A stretch of DNA of 64,000 nt from an uncultured Lachnospiraceae bacterium (GTDB taxonomy: Bacteria; Bacillota; Clostridia; Lachnospirales; Lachnospiraceae): the NCBI GenBank assembly GCA_946405185.1, contig CAMJGH010000003.1:1-64000 (forward strand), given 5' to 3'. A model generated the notes under the pieces. That model was not told where the DNA came from and did not search any database. It was given only the letters and a program-made list of their open reading frames with translations. The position numbers and the translations under genes were made by a program. Positions 1 through 10,109 of this stretch are shown here, piece by piece (position 1 is the stretch's first letter; the number at the start of each line of letters is the position of its first letter).

Positions 1-285
1 GAGATCCTGCTGGGGGACACGGCACCTCCCGGGATGCCGGACGATGTGTGTTTTGGGGAGTACGGAGAGCTGATCCCGGTGGAAGGGAGCGGCAAAGCGG
101 AGGAGAGACGCCGTGAGGCAGCCGCCAACGCCTGGATCCGACTGCTGACGGATCGTTCCCTGCACGATCATTACGCGGAAAGTGCCATCCTTCGCTCCCG
201 GCGGTACGGCAAAGAGGAAGGCGTCAGCCGTTATGCCGCGCTGATCGAAGAGATCACAGACCTTTCGGAAGGAAAAAGCCGGTGA
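1..285 (+). CDS. C-terminal end of a protein truncated by the window edge (probably a glycosyltransferase)
   Basis: Frame of ORF 34..285 stays open to base 1; it precedes a glycosyltransferase cluster; the family call rests on context only. Confidence 0.4.
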   Translation, partial: EILLGDTAPPGMPDDVCFGEYGELIPVEGSGKAEERRREAAANAWIRLLTDRSLHDHYAESAILRSRRYGKEEGVSRYAALIEEITDLSEGKSR

Positions 286-1172
286 TGGTAAAGAAGATAA
301 AACGGTGGGCGTCAGATCGTCTGCAAAAAGCAAAGGCATGGCGGGATTTTCTGAGCGTGAGAGGGGTGCTTCGGACAGTTTCTGATATGGCGGAATACCG
401 GAAGATCCGCAGACTGATCCCGGCGGCAGCCGGTTATCATCCCGGCTCTGTGATCAGACAGCTGTGCCTTCGCTCGGAGGAAAAGGGCTTCTCCTGCCTG
501 AAAGACTATTATCCTTATCTGATGGATCACGAGGAGGAGCGTCTCTTCTGGAACGACCATCTGACTTACCTGGGGTCTCATTTTTTCCGCGGTGACATGT
601 GGCCGGCATTGTCTGCAGCCTGTCACGAAGCGTTTGACGGCACCCGGCCTGTCCGCGTCTGGTGCGCCGCCTGCTCGACCGGAAAGGAAGTTTACAGCGT
701 GCTGATGATGCTGCGGGAGTTTCTGCCGGCAGAATGCATCCGGCTGCTCGCGACGGATTATAACGACGAGGTGCTGGCACAGTGTGCGGAAGGCTGGTAT
801 GGCAGCAGCAATCTGGCCGAAATACCCGAACGGTTCCATGGTTTTATCCGACCCGGCGGCCGGCCCCGGGAGACGGGCGGCACTTCCCGGGGAGGTTTCT
901 GCTTTCGGGAAGATCTTCTTTCTGCCGTCAGTACGAAGCATCTGAACCTGCTGACGGATGCCTATCCGGAGGGGTTTGACCTGATCCTCTGCCGGAACGC
1001 GATCAAGTTCTTTCGGCGCCGTGAACGGGAGAAGGTACAGAAACGCCTGGCACAGTCCCTCAGCCGCAGTGGTCTGCTGATGCTTTCGGATGAGGATTCG
1101 GAAAGGATCCGCCGGCCGGCCGCTCTCGGACTGACAAGGCTGGGAGATATCAACCTGTACCGGAAAGCCTGA
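282..1172 (+). CDS. CheR-type SAM-dependent methyltransferase
   Basis: VRVWCAACSTGKEVYSVLMML...LLATDYNDEVL...FDLILCRNAIKFF matches CheR SAM-binding and downstream motifs; ATGA-type overlap with the upstream gene. Confidence 0.75.
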   Translation: MMVKKIKRWASDRLQKAKAWRDFLSVRGVLRTVSDMAEYRKIRRLIPAAAGYHPGSVIRQLCLRSEEKGFSCLKDYYPYLMDHEEERLFWNDHLTYLGSHFFRGDMWPALSAACHEAFDGTRPVRVWCAACSTGKEVYSVLMMLREFLPAECIRLLATDYNDEVLAQCAEGWYGSSNLAEIPERFHGFIRPGGRPRETGGTSRGGFCFREDLLSAVSTKHLNLLTDAYPEGFDLILCRNAIKFFRRREREKVQKRLAQSLSRSGLLMLSDEDSERIRRPAALGLTRLGDINLYRKA

Positions 1173-1181
1173 AGAACGGTT

Positions 1182-2444
1182 TTGATCGGGAGGCAGAAGC
1201 AGCGTCAGGAAAGGGAGTCCGCAAAGAGGAGCAACGACATGATCGCCGATATCGGAAAACGGTTCCGGAAACTGGGAGAAAAACTGCAGAAGCGGGCAGC
1301 TCTCGGCCTTTCTCTGATAGGCTCTTTGCGCTTTCTGGCCGGAAGAGGGGGAAGAGGGCGCAAAACGGTGCTGGTGATGGTCCATGCCGTGTCCGGCGGC
1401 GGAGCGGAGCGTGTCGCCAGTATCCTGGCTTCGGAGCTGACCGCTCGGTATCATGTGCTGCTCCTGTATTTCTTTCCGCGGGAGAACGAGTATCCGGTCT
1501 CGACGGAGGTGGAGCGTATCTGCATCCCGTGGGGAAGGATGTATCTGGATGACCGGTTTGGCAGGTGGATCGCCCGCTACGTGCGTCTGCTGAAAAAAAG
1601 GCGGCGTGTCGATCTGTCCATATCGTTTCTGTTTGCCATGAACGCTCTGAATGCAGAATCCAGGGCGGCAGACAGGGTGATCCTGTGCGAGCGCAACAAC
1701 CCCGTCAAAAGCAGGGACGCCGTACGGTTTGACCGGATAACGGAACTGTATCGCAGGGCGGATCACGTTGTCTTCCAGTCCGCTGCGGTGCGCGGTCTGT
1801 TCCCGGAGGAGGTGAAGGCTCACAGCACCATCCTGCCTAACCCGGTCAGCGTTTCCTGCCTGCGCAGCGGAACACATCCCTGCCGCATCGTGACAGCCGG
1901 CAGGCTGCACCCTCAGAAGGATCACGCGATGCTGATCACGGCGTTCGGACGCTTTTATAAGGACCACCCGGCATACCGTCTGTCAATCTACGGAGAGGGC
2001 GAAATGCGCGATGAGCTGGAAGCCCGGATCGCCGCCCTTGGCTTATCGGAGTGTGTGCGGCTTGAGGGGCGGTCGGAAACCGTGCAGGCCGACATGGCAG
2101 ATGCCGGGATCTTTGTCCTTTCAAGTGCCTATGAAGGACTCTCCAATGCCCTGCTGGAGGCTATGATGATGGGATTCCCCTGCATTTCTACCGATTGCGA
2201 AGGGTCGGTGGATGTGATCGAGGACGGAGTAAACGGCCTGCTGGTACCGCGCGGGGACGCGGAAGCGATGGCGGACGCACTCCGTAAGCTGGCGGAGGAT
2301 CCGGTATATCGGGAACAGCTGGGAAAGAAGGCGAAAGAGACCGGTGAACGCTTCCGAAAGGACCGGGTTGTCCGGGAGTGGGAACAGCTGATCGAGCAGG
2401 TGTGCGCAGACGGCTTGGACAGCCGGAGAGGAGGCGGGGCATGA
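1182..2444 (+). CDS. Glycosyltransferase, GT4 (GT-B) family
   Basis: HAVSGGGAERVASILASEL near the N-terminus; RIVTAGRLHPQKDH and SSAYEGLSNALLEAMMMGFPCISTDCEGSVDVIEDGVNGLLVP near the C-terminus. Confidence 0.85.
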   Translation: MIGRQKQRQERESAKRSNDMIADIGKRFRKLGEKLQKRAALGLSLIGSLRFLAGRGGRGRKTVLVMVHAVSGGGAERVASILASELTARYHVLLLYFFPRENEYPVSTEVERICIPWGRMYLDDRFGRWIARYVRLLKKRRRVDLSISFLFAMNALNAESRAADRVILCERNNPVKSRDAVRFDRITELYRRADHVVFQSAAVRGLFPEEVKAHSTILPNPVSVSCLRSGTHPCRIVTAGRLHPQKDHAMLITAFGRFYKDHPAYRLSIYGEGEMRDELEARIAALGLSECVRLEGRSETVQADMADAGIFVLSSAYEGLSNALLEAMMMGFPCISTDCEGSVDVIEDGVNGLLVPRGDAEAMADALRKLAEDPVYREQLGKKAKETGERFRKDRVVREWEQLIEQVCADGLDSRRGGGA

Positions 2445-3412
2445 TGAGGGAACCAACGGTCTCGGTCATCGTCCCCGTGTATCATGTGGAACCATACCTG
2501 CGTACATGTCTGGACAGCATCCTGACGCAGACATTTGCGGACTTTGAACTGATCCTCGTCAATGACGGCGGCAGCGCCGAAGAGACGGAGATCTGTGAGG
2601 AATATGCCGAAAACGATGCCCGGATCGTGTACCTTTATCAGGAGAATCGGGGCGTCAGCGCAGCAAGGAATGCCGGCCTGAACCTTGCACGGGGGGAATG
2701 GATCGTGTTTGTCGACAGCGACGACTGGCTGGAGCCGGATGCATTGGAAAGGCTCTGTAAGGCAGCCGGACAACATGACGCGGACATGGTCTTTTTTGAT
2801 ACGATAGTGGAAGGAGACGGATACTCCTGGCATGATAAGAGCCATTATCCGGAAGGCACCTATTCGGCCGATGAGATGCTGATGGCGCTGGCCGATACGT
2901 CTGTGGCGCCGTATGCCTGTACGAAAGCCGGAAAGAGAAGACTATATGAAGGGGTCCGTTTTCCCGAAGGAGAACGGTGGGAAGACGCCGGCACCATGCA
3001 TATCCCGGTCTCCCGCTGTGAAAGGATCCGGATCCTTCCGGAAGGCCTCTATCATTACCGGCAGCGGAAGGACTCCTTTACGAAACAGGCTGCCGGGGAT
3101 GGGGATGTCTACCGATGGCGGTTCATACAATACCGAAAACGATATGACTTTCTGCGGGACCGCCTGCCTGAGGCGGCGGATGCCTGTGTTCCGGGCCTGA
3201 TCCGGTGCGGAGTGCGCTATTACTGCCGGCTCGGTACGTCCCGCAGCACCAGAGACGAGCGCCGGATGGTCCGTCGTTTTCTGACAGCGCGGCCGTTCTT
3301 TCTCCACGCTTCGGGCTGGCGGCAGAAGATGGCTGTGGCGGGGCTCATGCTTTGCCCGGCAGCCGTCCGCACAGCCGTACTTCATGAGGGAAACCGCCGT
3401 CTTTCCCGGTAA
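2441..3412 (+). CDS. Glycosyltransferase family 2
   Basis: PTVSVIVPVYHVEPYLRTCLDSILTQTFADFELILVNDGG...FVDSDDWLEPDAL; ATGA overlap with the upstream GT. Confidence 0.9.
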   Translation: MMREPTVSVIVPVYHVEPYLRTCLDSILTQTFADFELILVNDGGSAEETEICEEYAENDARIVYLYQENRGVSAARNAGLNLARGEWIVFVDSDDWLEPDALERLCKAAGQHDADMVFFDTIVEGDGYSWHDKSHYPEGTYSADEMLMALADTSVAPYACTKAGKRRLYEGVRFPEGERWEDAGTMHIPVSRCERIRILPEGLYHYRQRKDSFTKQAAGDGDVYRWRFIQYRKRYDFLRDRLPEAADACVPGLIRCGVRYYCRLGTSRSTRDERRMVRRFLTARPFFLHASGWRQKMAVAGLMLCPAAVRTAVLHEGNRRLSR

Positions 3413-3425
3413 GGCAGCAGCTGTT

Positions 3426-4328
3426 TCAGCCATGCGGGCGGAAAAAGTGCCGGATCTTTCCGGCCGTATAAGGCCCTGCTTTGCGCAGCAGGTAGGAGAA
3501 GGCAAGCAGATGCCCTTTCCGGACCCGGCAGCGCAGACGGAAGGCTTCCCTCTGGTAGAGGAAGGACCTGGTGTACCGTGCACCCCAGTGCACGCGCAGA
3601 GCATGATGGATCAGCGTGCTTTGCGGGTCCCACCGGGATGTGTATTCCAGAAGCCCTGTCCGGATGTCGCATCGGATCGAGGAGGCATCCGGATAAAAAC
3701 AGTTGTACTCCGGGCGGTCGTGAACAGTGGGCAGATCCAGAACAGACATAGCCAGTGCGTAGACCGGCTCGTCAGCGGGAGCTGTAAAGTTCCAGAAGCG
3801 GTAATCCCCGTATGTGTCATAGATCTTTCGGCAAAGGGAGGAGAGCCGGGGCATCGTATCGGAACTCCTCAGATAATATATGCCCCCCTGAAACCAGTTG
3901 CAGAAATGCAGACGGTCTCTCCAGATGCCGGTGTCTTCCGGATGAAACCAGCAGATTTCGGCATCAAAAGGCAGCGTCTGTCCGAGAGCGGAAAAATCCG
4001 GAGCTTCCGCAAAAACATCAAACAGGACGTTCAAGTCCCCGTAAGCGAGCGTGTCGGCATCCACAAAGATAGTCTCTGCATAGGGAACATAGTCCGGCAG
4101 CCGCAGCTTGTCATTATAGGATCCGCTGGCTTCCTTCAGCAGGATCACCTGATCAAAATCCTTTGTATAGCGGTTTTCTTTATCACAGAGGATGGCAAAT
4201 GGCAGAGGCTCGCCGGTATGAAACCGGTAGGAATGCAGCAGGTGCCAGGCCAACCAGTAGTATTTCTCTTTTCCGGTGGCGACGGTGATAAAGCCGCGGC
4301 TGGGACGGGGGAAGGTTTGCTCGTTCAT
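3426..4328 (-). CDS. Glycosyltransferase, GT8-like
   Basis: FITVATGKEKYYWLAWHLLHSYR...YAETIFVDADTLAYGDLNVLF (DxD-like); start chosen at MNEQTF. Confidence 0.6.
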   Translation of the reverse strand: MNEQTFPRPSRGFITVATGKEKYYWLAWHLLHSYRFHTGEPLPFAILCDKENRYTKDFDQVILLKEASGSYNDKLRLPDYVPYAETIFVDADTLAYGDLNVLFDVFAEAPDFSALGQTLPFDAEICWFHPEDTGIWRDRLHFCNWFQGGIYYLRSSDTMPRLSSLCRKIYDTYGDYRFWNFTAPADEPVYALAMSVLDLPTVHDRPEYNCFYPDASSIRCDIRTGLLEYTSRWDPQSTLIHHALRVHWGARYTRSFLYQREAFRLRCRVRKGHLLAFSYLLRKAGPYTAGKIRHFFRPHG

Positions 4329-4566
4329 GGTTTTTGGCGGTCCTGTTCTGCAGAGCCGCTGCCCGGAACGGTCTGCCATTCAAAGAAGCCGTTTCAGGCG
4401 GCCTGGAAATGTGGTACACTGTTCTTGCCTACAGGCACTTCAGACAGAAGACCGGCGTCTCCCGGGCGCTGCGTCTGCCTGACTTGCCGGAGGGATTCAC
4501 GTTCAAACAGCCTGTCAGCCATCATATTATACCATTCATGCGGGATAAACCAAAGAGGAAAGATCC

Positions 4567-5559
4567 ATGAGTCTGATTCATCGACTTCAGGGAACGGTCA
4601 CCGAAAACGCTTCATTTACCTTCTTCCGTCCGCGTCGGAAATGGCATCTTTGGACATGGTGCCGGGCCCTGTCAGCAAACGCGGCCGCTTACCGGCGTAT
4701 CCGCTGCGCGGTACCCACCCGGACAGCAGACGGCAGATACCATATTTCCCTCTGTCTCATGTTTAAGGACGAGGCGCCGTACCTGCGGGAATGGATCGAG
4801 TACCACCGGATGGTCGGCGTGGACCATTTCTATCTGTACGACAACAACTCCTCGGATGGTTTTGAGAGCGTCATCGCGCCTTATCTGGAAAGTGGTGTGG
4901 CCACGCTCATCCGGTGGCCAAAGGACCATGCTCAGGTGGAAGGGTATGAAGACTGCATACGCCGGTTTCAGGAGGAGAACGATTGGATCGGTTTCATCGA
5001 TATCGATGAGTTTGTGGTGCCGGTGGCAGAGGAGTCGCTGGTAACGTTCCTGGACCATTTTGCCGGCTGCCCGGCGGTGCTCATCTACTGGCGGTTTTTC
5101 GGGTCGGGCGGGATGCTGGAGCGGGATGTGAGCCGGCTGGTCACGGAAGATTTCACGGTGGCATCCGAGAAACTGTACAACAAGGGGAAGTGCTTCTTCA
5201 ACTGCCACTTTGACTATCTCTTTGACAGCCCGCTGAACAAGTCCATGTTCCACTATCTGTGGACGGTATCCGATGGCCGGCCTTTGCCGCCGGTCAATAT
5301 GTTTGGCCGCACTACAGTGGAGCACTGGCATCCGGCCACCCGGAAGAAGATCCCGGTCCAGCTCAATCATTACGCTGTGAAGTCTCTGGCCGAGCATCGG
5401 CAGAAGGACCTGAAAGGGGATGTATACTACGATCATCCCACTCACGATGACCGCGTATTCTTCGGGCGCGACCGGCGCTGTTCGGTGCCGGACTTCCGTA
5501 TTCAGCGGTATGTGGCGGAACTGAAGCTTCGCCTGCGGCAGCTCCCTGATACCCGTTAG
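4567..5559 (+). CDS. Glycosyltransferase family 92 / DUF23-like
   Basis: ISLCLMFKDEAPYLREWIEYHRMVGVDHFYLYDNNSSD...GFIDIDEFVVP. Confidence 0.8.
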   Translation: MSLIHRLQGTVTENASFTFFRPRRKWHLWTWCRALSANAAAYRRIRCAVPTRTADGRYHISLCLMFKDEAPYLREWIEYHRMVGVDHFYLYDNNSSDGFESVIAPYLESGVATLIRWPKDHAQVEGYEDCIRRFQEENDWIGFIDIDEFVVPVAEESLVTFLDHFAGCPAVLIYWRFFGSGGMLERDVSRLVTEDFTVASEKLYNKGKCFFNCHFDYLFDSPLNKSMFHYLWTVSDGRPLPPVNMFGRTTVEHWHPATRKKIPVQLNHYAVKSLAEHRQKDLKGDVYYDHPTHDDRVFFGRDRRCSVPDFRIQRYVAELKLRLRQLPDTR

Positions 5560-5594
5560 TTCATAACAAGATCACGATCCCTTTTTATCCGGCT

Positions 5595-5628
5595 GCGGCC
5601 TCCGCCCTTGCGCGCAGGCCGCTTTTTT
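5595..5628 (+). terminator. Rho-independent terminator
   Basis: gcggcct...aggccgc stem followed by TTTTTT. Confidence 0.75.
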
Positions 5629-5754
5629 GCTAGTATGTCTATTTGACAAAGTGTGCCCGCGGATGCGTCTGCGGGAGAGCGGCGGGGCTTTTTCGGGGGC
5701 CTGCAGGCCGCGGCTGACGGGCGTGTACCGCGCCCCCAAAAAAGGAGAACCGCT

Positions 5755-7242
5755 ATGAACTATGTGAGCACCCGCGGCATCGCGCCGTCTCTGACCGCTT
5801 CCCAGGCCATCCTGCAGGGGCTGGCGCCGGACGGCGGCTTATATGTGCCGGAAGAATTTCCCACACTTCCCTGCGCGCCGGAGGAGATGAAAGGCCTCCC
5901 GTACCAGGAGATCGCCTGCCGCGTGATGGCGCCGTTTCTGACGGATTACACGGAGGAGGAGCTGCGCGGCTGCATCGACCGGGCGTACGACGCCAAGTTT
6001 GACACGCCGGCCATCGCGCCGCTGGCCGCCCGCGGGGGGCTTGTCTATCTGGAACTGTGGCACGGGGCCACCATCGCGTTCAAGGATATGGCGCTGTCCA
6101 TCCTGCCGCACCTCATGGTGACGGCCGCCCGCAAGAACGGCGTGACGGATGAGATCTGCATCCTCACGGCCACCTCGGGCGATACCGGCAAGGCCGCCAT
6201 GGCGGGCTTCGCCGATGTGCCCGGCACGCGCATCATCGTCTTTTACCCGAAGGACGGCGTGAGCGCCTTCCAGGAGCGCCAGATGCGCACCCAGAAAGGG
6301 GAGAACACCGCCGTGGTGGGCGTGGACGGCAACTTTGACGACTGCCAGACGGGCGTCAAGAAGATGTTCGGCGATGAAGCCTTCCGCGAGGCGGTGGGGA
6401 AGGCCGGCATACGGTTCTCATCCGCCAACTCCATCAACATCGGCCGGCTGGTGCCGCAGGTGGCCTACTACGTGGCGGCCTACGTGCGGCTTCTGGAGGA
6501 AGGCATGCTTCAGGCTGGCGAGCCCATGAACGTGACCGTGCCCACCGGCAACTTCGGCAACATCCTGGCGGCTTACTATGCCAAGCGCATGGGCCTGCCC
6601 ATCGGCAGGCTCGTCTGCGCCTCCAACGAGAACAAGGTGCTGTTTGATTTCTTCCGCACAGGCGAATACGACCGCAACCGTCCGTTCGTGCTGACCACGT
6701 CGCCGTCGATGGACATCCTGATCTCCAGCAACCTGGAGCGCCTGATCTACGAGATCGCCGGGCGGGATGCTGCGGCGGTGCGGGAGCGCATGGCGGAGCT
6801 GTCCGCCACGGGCGTGTACACCATCACCGAAGAGATGGCGGACAAACTGGCCGACTTCTTCGGCGAGACCGCCACGGAAGAAGAGGTGCTGGCGCAGATC
6901 GGCCGCGTGTACGACGAGGCCGGGTACGTGATCGACCCGCACACCGCGGTGGGCTCCGTGGGAGCCTGCAAGTTCCTGGCGGCCTTCCCGGAAGAAGCGG
7001 AAGCCCCCATGCTGGTGGCCTCCACGGCCAGCCCCTGCAAGTTCGCGCAGGCGGTCTGTGAGGCACTGGTGATCGATGCCGACGGCCTGGACGACCTGGC
7101 CCGCATCGATAAGATGGCCGAAGTGACCGGCATCGCCATTCCGGCGGCCGTGGAAGAGGTGCGCACCGCACCTATCCGCCACAGCCGGTTCTGCGCGGTG
7201 GAAGAGATGAAGCAGACCGTGGCCGCGATCCTCGGGCTGTAA
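5755..7242 (+). CDS. thrC: Threonine synthase
   Basis: MNYVSTRGIAPSLTASQAILQGLAPDGGLYVPEEFP; LWHGATIAFKDMALSILPHL; TATSGDTGKAAMAGF; RBS aaaggag. Confidence 0.93.
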   Translation: MNYVSTRGIAPSLTASQAILQGLAPDGGLYVPEEFPTLPCAPEEMKGLPYQEIACRVMAPFLTDYTEEELRGCIDRAYDAKFDTPAIAPLAARGGLVYLELWHGATIAFKDMALSILPHLMVTAARKNGVTDEICILTATSGDTGKAAMAGFADVPGTRIIVFYPKDGVSAFQERQMRTQKGENTAVVGVDGNFDDCQTGVKKMFGDEAFREAVGKAGIRFSSANSINIGRLVPQVAYYVAAYVRLLEEGMLQAGEPMNVTVPTGNFGNILAAYYAKRMGLPIGRLVCASNENKVLFDFFRTGEYDRNRPFVLTTSPSMDILISSNLERLIYEIAGRDAAAVRERMAELSATGVYTITEEMADKLADFFGETATEEEVLAQIGRVYDEAGYVIDPHTAVGSVGACKFLAAFPEEAEAPMLVASTASPCKFAQAVCEALVIDADGLDDLARIDKMAEVTGIAIPAAVEEVRTAPIRHSRFCAVEEMKQTVAAILGL

Positions 7243-7308
7243 GAGCGTTTTTACCGAAGAATATACAGATGCTCCGACCGCCCTCCGGTCCGGGAGCAGA
7301 AGGACGAC

Positions 7309-8103
7309 ATGGCAGAAGAGATCCGTATCAACAAGTTTTTGAGCGACGCCGGCGTGTGCTCGCGCCGCGAGGCGGACAAGTATATCGAAGAGGGCCGCGT
7401 GACGGTCAACGGCGTGCCGGCCGAGGCCGGCCAGAAGGTGACGGCGGCGGACGCGGTGGTCTTTGACGGGCAGCGCGTGAGCGCCAAAGGCCCGAAGCGC
7501 GTGGTGCTGGCGGTCAACAAACCCCGCGGCGTGGTGTGCACCACGGCGGAGTTCAAAGGCGAGAAGAACATCGTCGATCTGGTGAACTACCCGGAGCGCA
7601 TCTACCCCGTGGGACGGCTGGACAAGACGTCCGAAGGACTGATCCTCATGACCAACCGCGGCGATCTGGTCAATCAGGTGCTCAAGAGCAGCCGCGAGCA
7701 TGAGAAAGAGTACGTGGTCTCGGTGGACAAGCCCGTCACCGAGGAGATGCTGGATGTGTTCCGCAACGGCGTTTACCTGGAGGACCTGCAGCAGACCACC
7801 AAGCCCTGCCGCTGCTGGATCAGCGGAGAGATGGTCTTTCACCTGGTGCTCACACAGGGCTTAAACCGCCAGATCCGCCGCATGTGCGAGGCGCAGGGCC
7901 TGCGGGTGCGGCGCCTGAAGCGCGTGCGCATCATGGGCATCCAGCTGGGCGATATCCCGCTGGGCGGCTACCGCGAGCTCACCGAGAGCGAGGTGGCCGG
8001 CCTGATGAATACGGAAACTCCGAAAAACGGCGGCGGCCGGAAAAGCACGGGGATCTCCCGGGCGGACCACCGCTCACGCCGCGTGGTGAAGGTGAGACGA
8101 TGA
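7309..8103 (+). CDS. RsuA/RluB/RluF-family pseudouridine synthase with S4 domain
   Basis: IRINKFLSDAGVCSRREADKYIEEGRVTVNG; YPVGRLDKTSEGLILMTNRGDL; LTQGLNRQIRRMCEAQGLRVRRLKRVRIM. Confidence 0.88.
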   Translation: MAEEIRINKFLSDAGVCSRREADKYIEEGRVTVNGVPAEAGQKVTAADAVVFDGQRVSAKGPKRVVLAVNKPRGVVCTTAEFKGEKNIVDLVNYPERIYPVGRLDKTSEGLILMTNRGDLVNQVLKSSREHEKEYVVSVDKPVTEEMLDVFRNGVYLEDLQQTTKPCRCWISGEMVFHLVLTQGLNRQIRRMCEAQGLRVRRLKRVRIMGIQLGDIPLGGYRELTESEVAGLMNTETPKNGGGRKSTGISRADHRSRRVVKVRR

Positions 8104-10049
8104 GCCGTGAACTGGACCGCATGAAGGAACTCATCCCGGTGCTCAACGAGGCCTCCAAAGCCTACTACGCCGAAGGCCGGGAACTGATGACCAACAAAGA
8201 ATACGACGCCCTGTACGATGAACTGCTGGCGCTGGAACAGCAGACCGGCGTGGTGCTGGCCGGGTCGCCTACGGTGCGCGTGGGGTACGAAGTGGTCAGC
8301 GACCTGCCCAAGGAAGCGCACGCGCAGCCCATGCTCTCGCTGGACAAGACCAAGGATGTGGCGGCCTTGCAGGCCTGGCTGGGGGACCAGACGGCGCTCA
8401 TCTCGTGGAAGCTGGACGGCCTGACGGTGGTGCTCACCTACGAAGGCGGGCAGCTGGTGAAGGCTGTCACCCGCGGCAACGGTACCATCGGCGAGGTGAT
8501 CACGCCCAACGCGAAGACCTTCCGCAATATCCCGCACAGCATTCCGTATGCCGGGCGGCTGATCCTGCGCGGAGAGGCGCTCATCACCTACCCGGATTTC
8601 GAGCGCATCAACGCCGGCATCGAGGATGACGGCGCGCGCTACAAAAACCCCCGCAACCTCTGTTCGGGGTCCGTCCGCCAGCTGGATTCGTCCGTAACGG
8701 CCGCCCGCAGCGTCCGCTTTTACGCGTTCGCGCTGGTGGAGGCGGAGGGGGTGGATTTTGCCAACTCCCGCAAGGCGCAGTTTGACTGGCTGGCCGCCCA
8801 AGGGTTTGAGGTGGTGCCGCACCGGCTGACCGATGCAGCCCATCTGCCGGACGAGGTGGCGCAGTTTTCGAAGGACATCGAAACCTTCCCGCTGCCGTCC
8901 GATGGTCTGGTGCTGCTGCTCGAGGATATTGCCTACGGCGAGTCGCTCGGCCGCACGGCCAAGTTCCCGCGCAACGCCATCGCCTTCAAGTGGGCGGACG
9001 AAGAAGCGGAGACCACCCTGCGGGCCATCGACTGGAGCGCTTCGCGCACCGGTCTGATCAACCCGGTGGCGGTGTTCGACCCGGTGGAGCTGGAGGGCAC
9101 CACGGTGACCCGCGCCAGCGTCCACAACGTCTCGGTGGCGCAGGATCTGGGCCTGGGCATCGGGGACCGCATCAAAGTCTACAAAGCCAACATGATCATC
9201 CCGCAGATCTCGGAGAACCTGACCCGCAGCGGCACCCTTCCCATCCCGGAGGCATGTCCCGTCTGCGGCGGGAAGACGCAGATTCGCGACCAGGACGGCG
9301 TGAAGACTCTTTACTGCACCAATCCGGCGTGCCCGGCCAAGAAGATCAAGGCCTATACGCTGTTTGCCAGCCGCGACGCCATGAACATCGACGGGCTCTC
9401 GGAGCAGACGCTCGAGAAGTTCATCGCGGAGGGCTTTATCCACGAGCCGGCGGACATCTTCAGACTGCCGGAGCACGGCGAAGCCATCGCCTCGCTGGAA
9501 GGGTTCGGTGAGAAGAGCGTGGTCAACCTGACGCAGGCGCTGAAGAACGCTGCGCAGACCACCCTGCCGCGCCTGCTCTTTGCCATCGGCATCCCCGGAA
9601 TTGGGGCGGCCAACGCCAAGGTGCTCTCCAAGGCGTTCCATGCGGATATCGCGGCGCTGCGCAGAGCTTCCCGGGAACAGCTGACCACGGTGGAGGGCAT
9701 CGGTGAGGTGCTCGCCGACGGCATCGTGCAGTACTTTGCGGACCCTCAGAAGGCCAAAGAGCTGGATGATCTGCTGGCCGTGGTGACCATCGAGCCGGAA
9801 GAGGAGCGGGGCGACCAGCCCTTCGCCGGCCAGGTGTTTGTGATCACCGGGAGCCTCGCGCACTTTGCCAACCGGTCGGCGCTGGTGGCGTGGCTGGAGG
9901 AGCGCGGCGGCCAGGTGACCGGATCCGTCAGCAAGAACACCACCTGCCTCATCAACAACGACGCGCAGTCAAACTCCACCAAAAACCGCAAGGCCAAGGA
10001 ACTCGGCATCCCCATCCGCACCGAGGAGGAGATCCTGGCGCTGGGGTAA
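8100..10049 (+). CDS. ligA: NAD-dependent DNA ligase
   Basis: KLDGLTVVLTYEGG, Cys4 zinc finger CPVCGGKTQ...CTNPACPAKK, HhH repeats, C-terminal BRCT; ATGA overlap with the upstream gene. Confidence 0.9.
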   Translation: MSRELDRMKELIPVLNEASKAYYAEGRELMTNKEYDALYDELLALEQQTGVVLAGSPTVRVGYEVVSDLPKEAHAQPMLSLDKTKDVAALQAWLGDQTALISWKLDGLTVVLTYEGGQLVKAVTRGNGTIGEVITPNAKTFRNIPHSIPYAGRLILRGEALITYPDFERINAGIEDDGARYKNPRNLCSGSVRQLDSSVTAARSVRFYAFALVEAEGVDFANSRKAQFDWLAAQGFEVVPHRLTDAAHLPDEVAQFSKDIETFPLPSDGLVLLLEDIAYGESLGRTAKFPRNAIAFKWADEEAETTLRAIDWSASRTGLINPVAVFDPVELEGTTVTRASVHNVSVAQDLGLGIGDRIKVYKANMIIPQISENLTRSGTLPIPEACPVCGGKTQIRDQDGVKTLYCTNPACPAKKIKAYTLFASRDAMNIDGLSEQTLEKFIAEGFIHEPADIFRLPEHGEAIASLEGFGEKSVVNLTQALKNAAQTTLPRLLFAIGIPGIGAANAKVLSKAFHADIAALRRASREQLTTVEGIGEVLADGIVQYFADPQKAKELDDLLAVVTIEPEEERGDQPFAGQVFVITGSLAHFANRSALVAWLEERGGQVTGSVSKNTTCLINNDAQSNSTKNRKAKELGIPIRTEEEILALG

Positions 10050-10109
10050 GAGAAGACCGCACGCAGGCGGAAGATCCCGCCGGAAACAAGACGATCGGAG
10101 ACACATTAT

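Noticed and set aside
312-1967. 551 aa minus-strand ORF
   Set aside because: Antisense to a CheR-type methyltransferase and a GT4 gene with clear family motifs; GC-rich shadow ORF with no recognisable motif.
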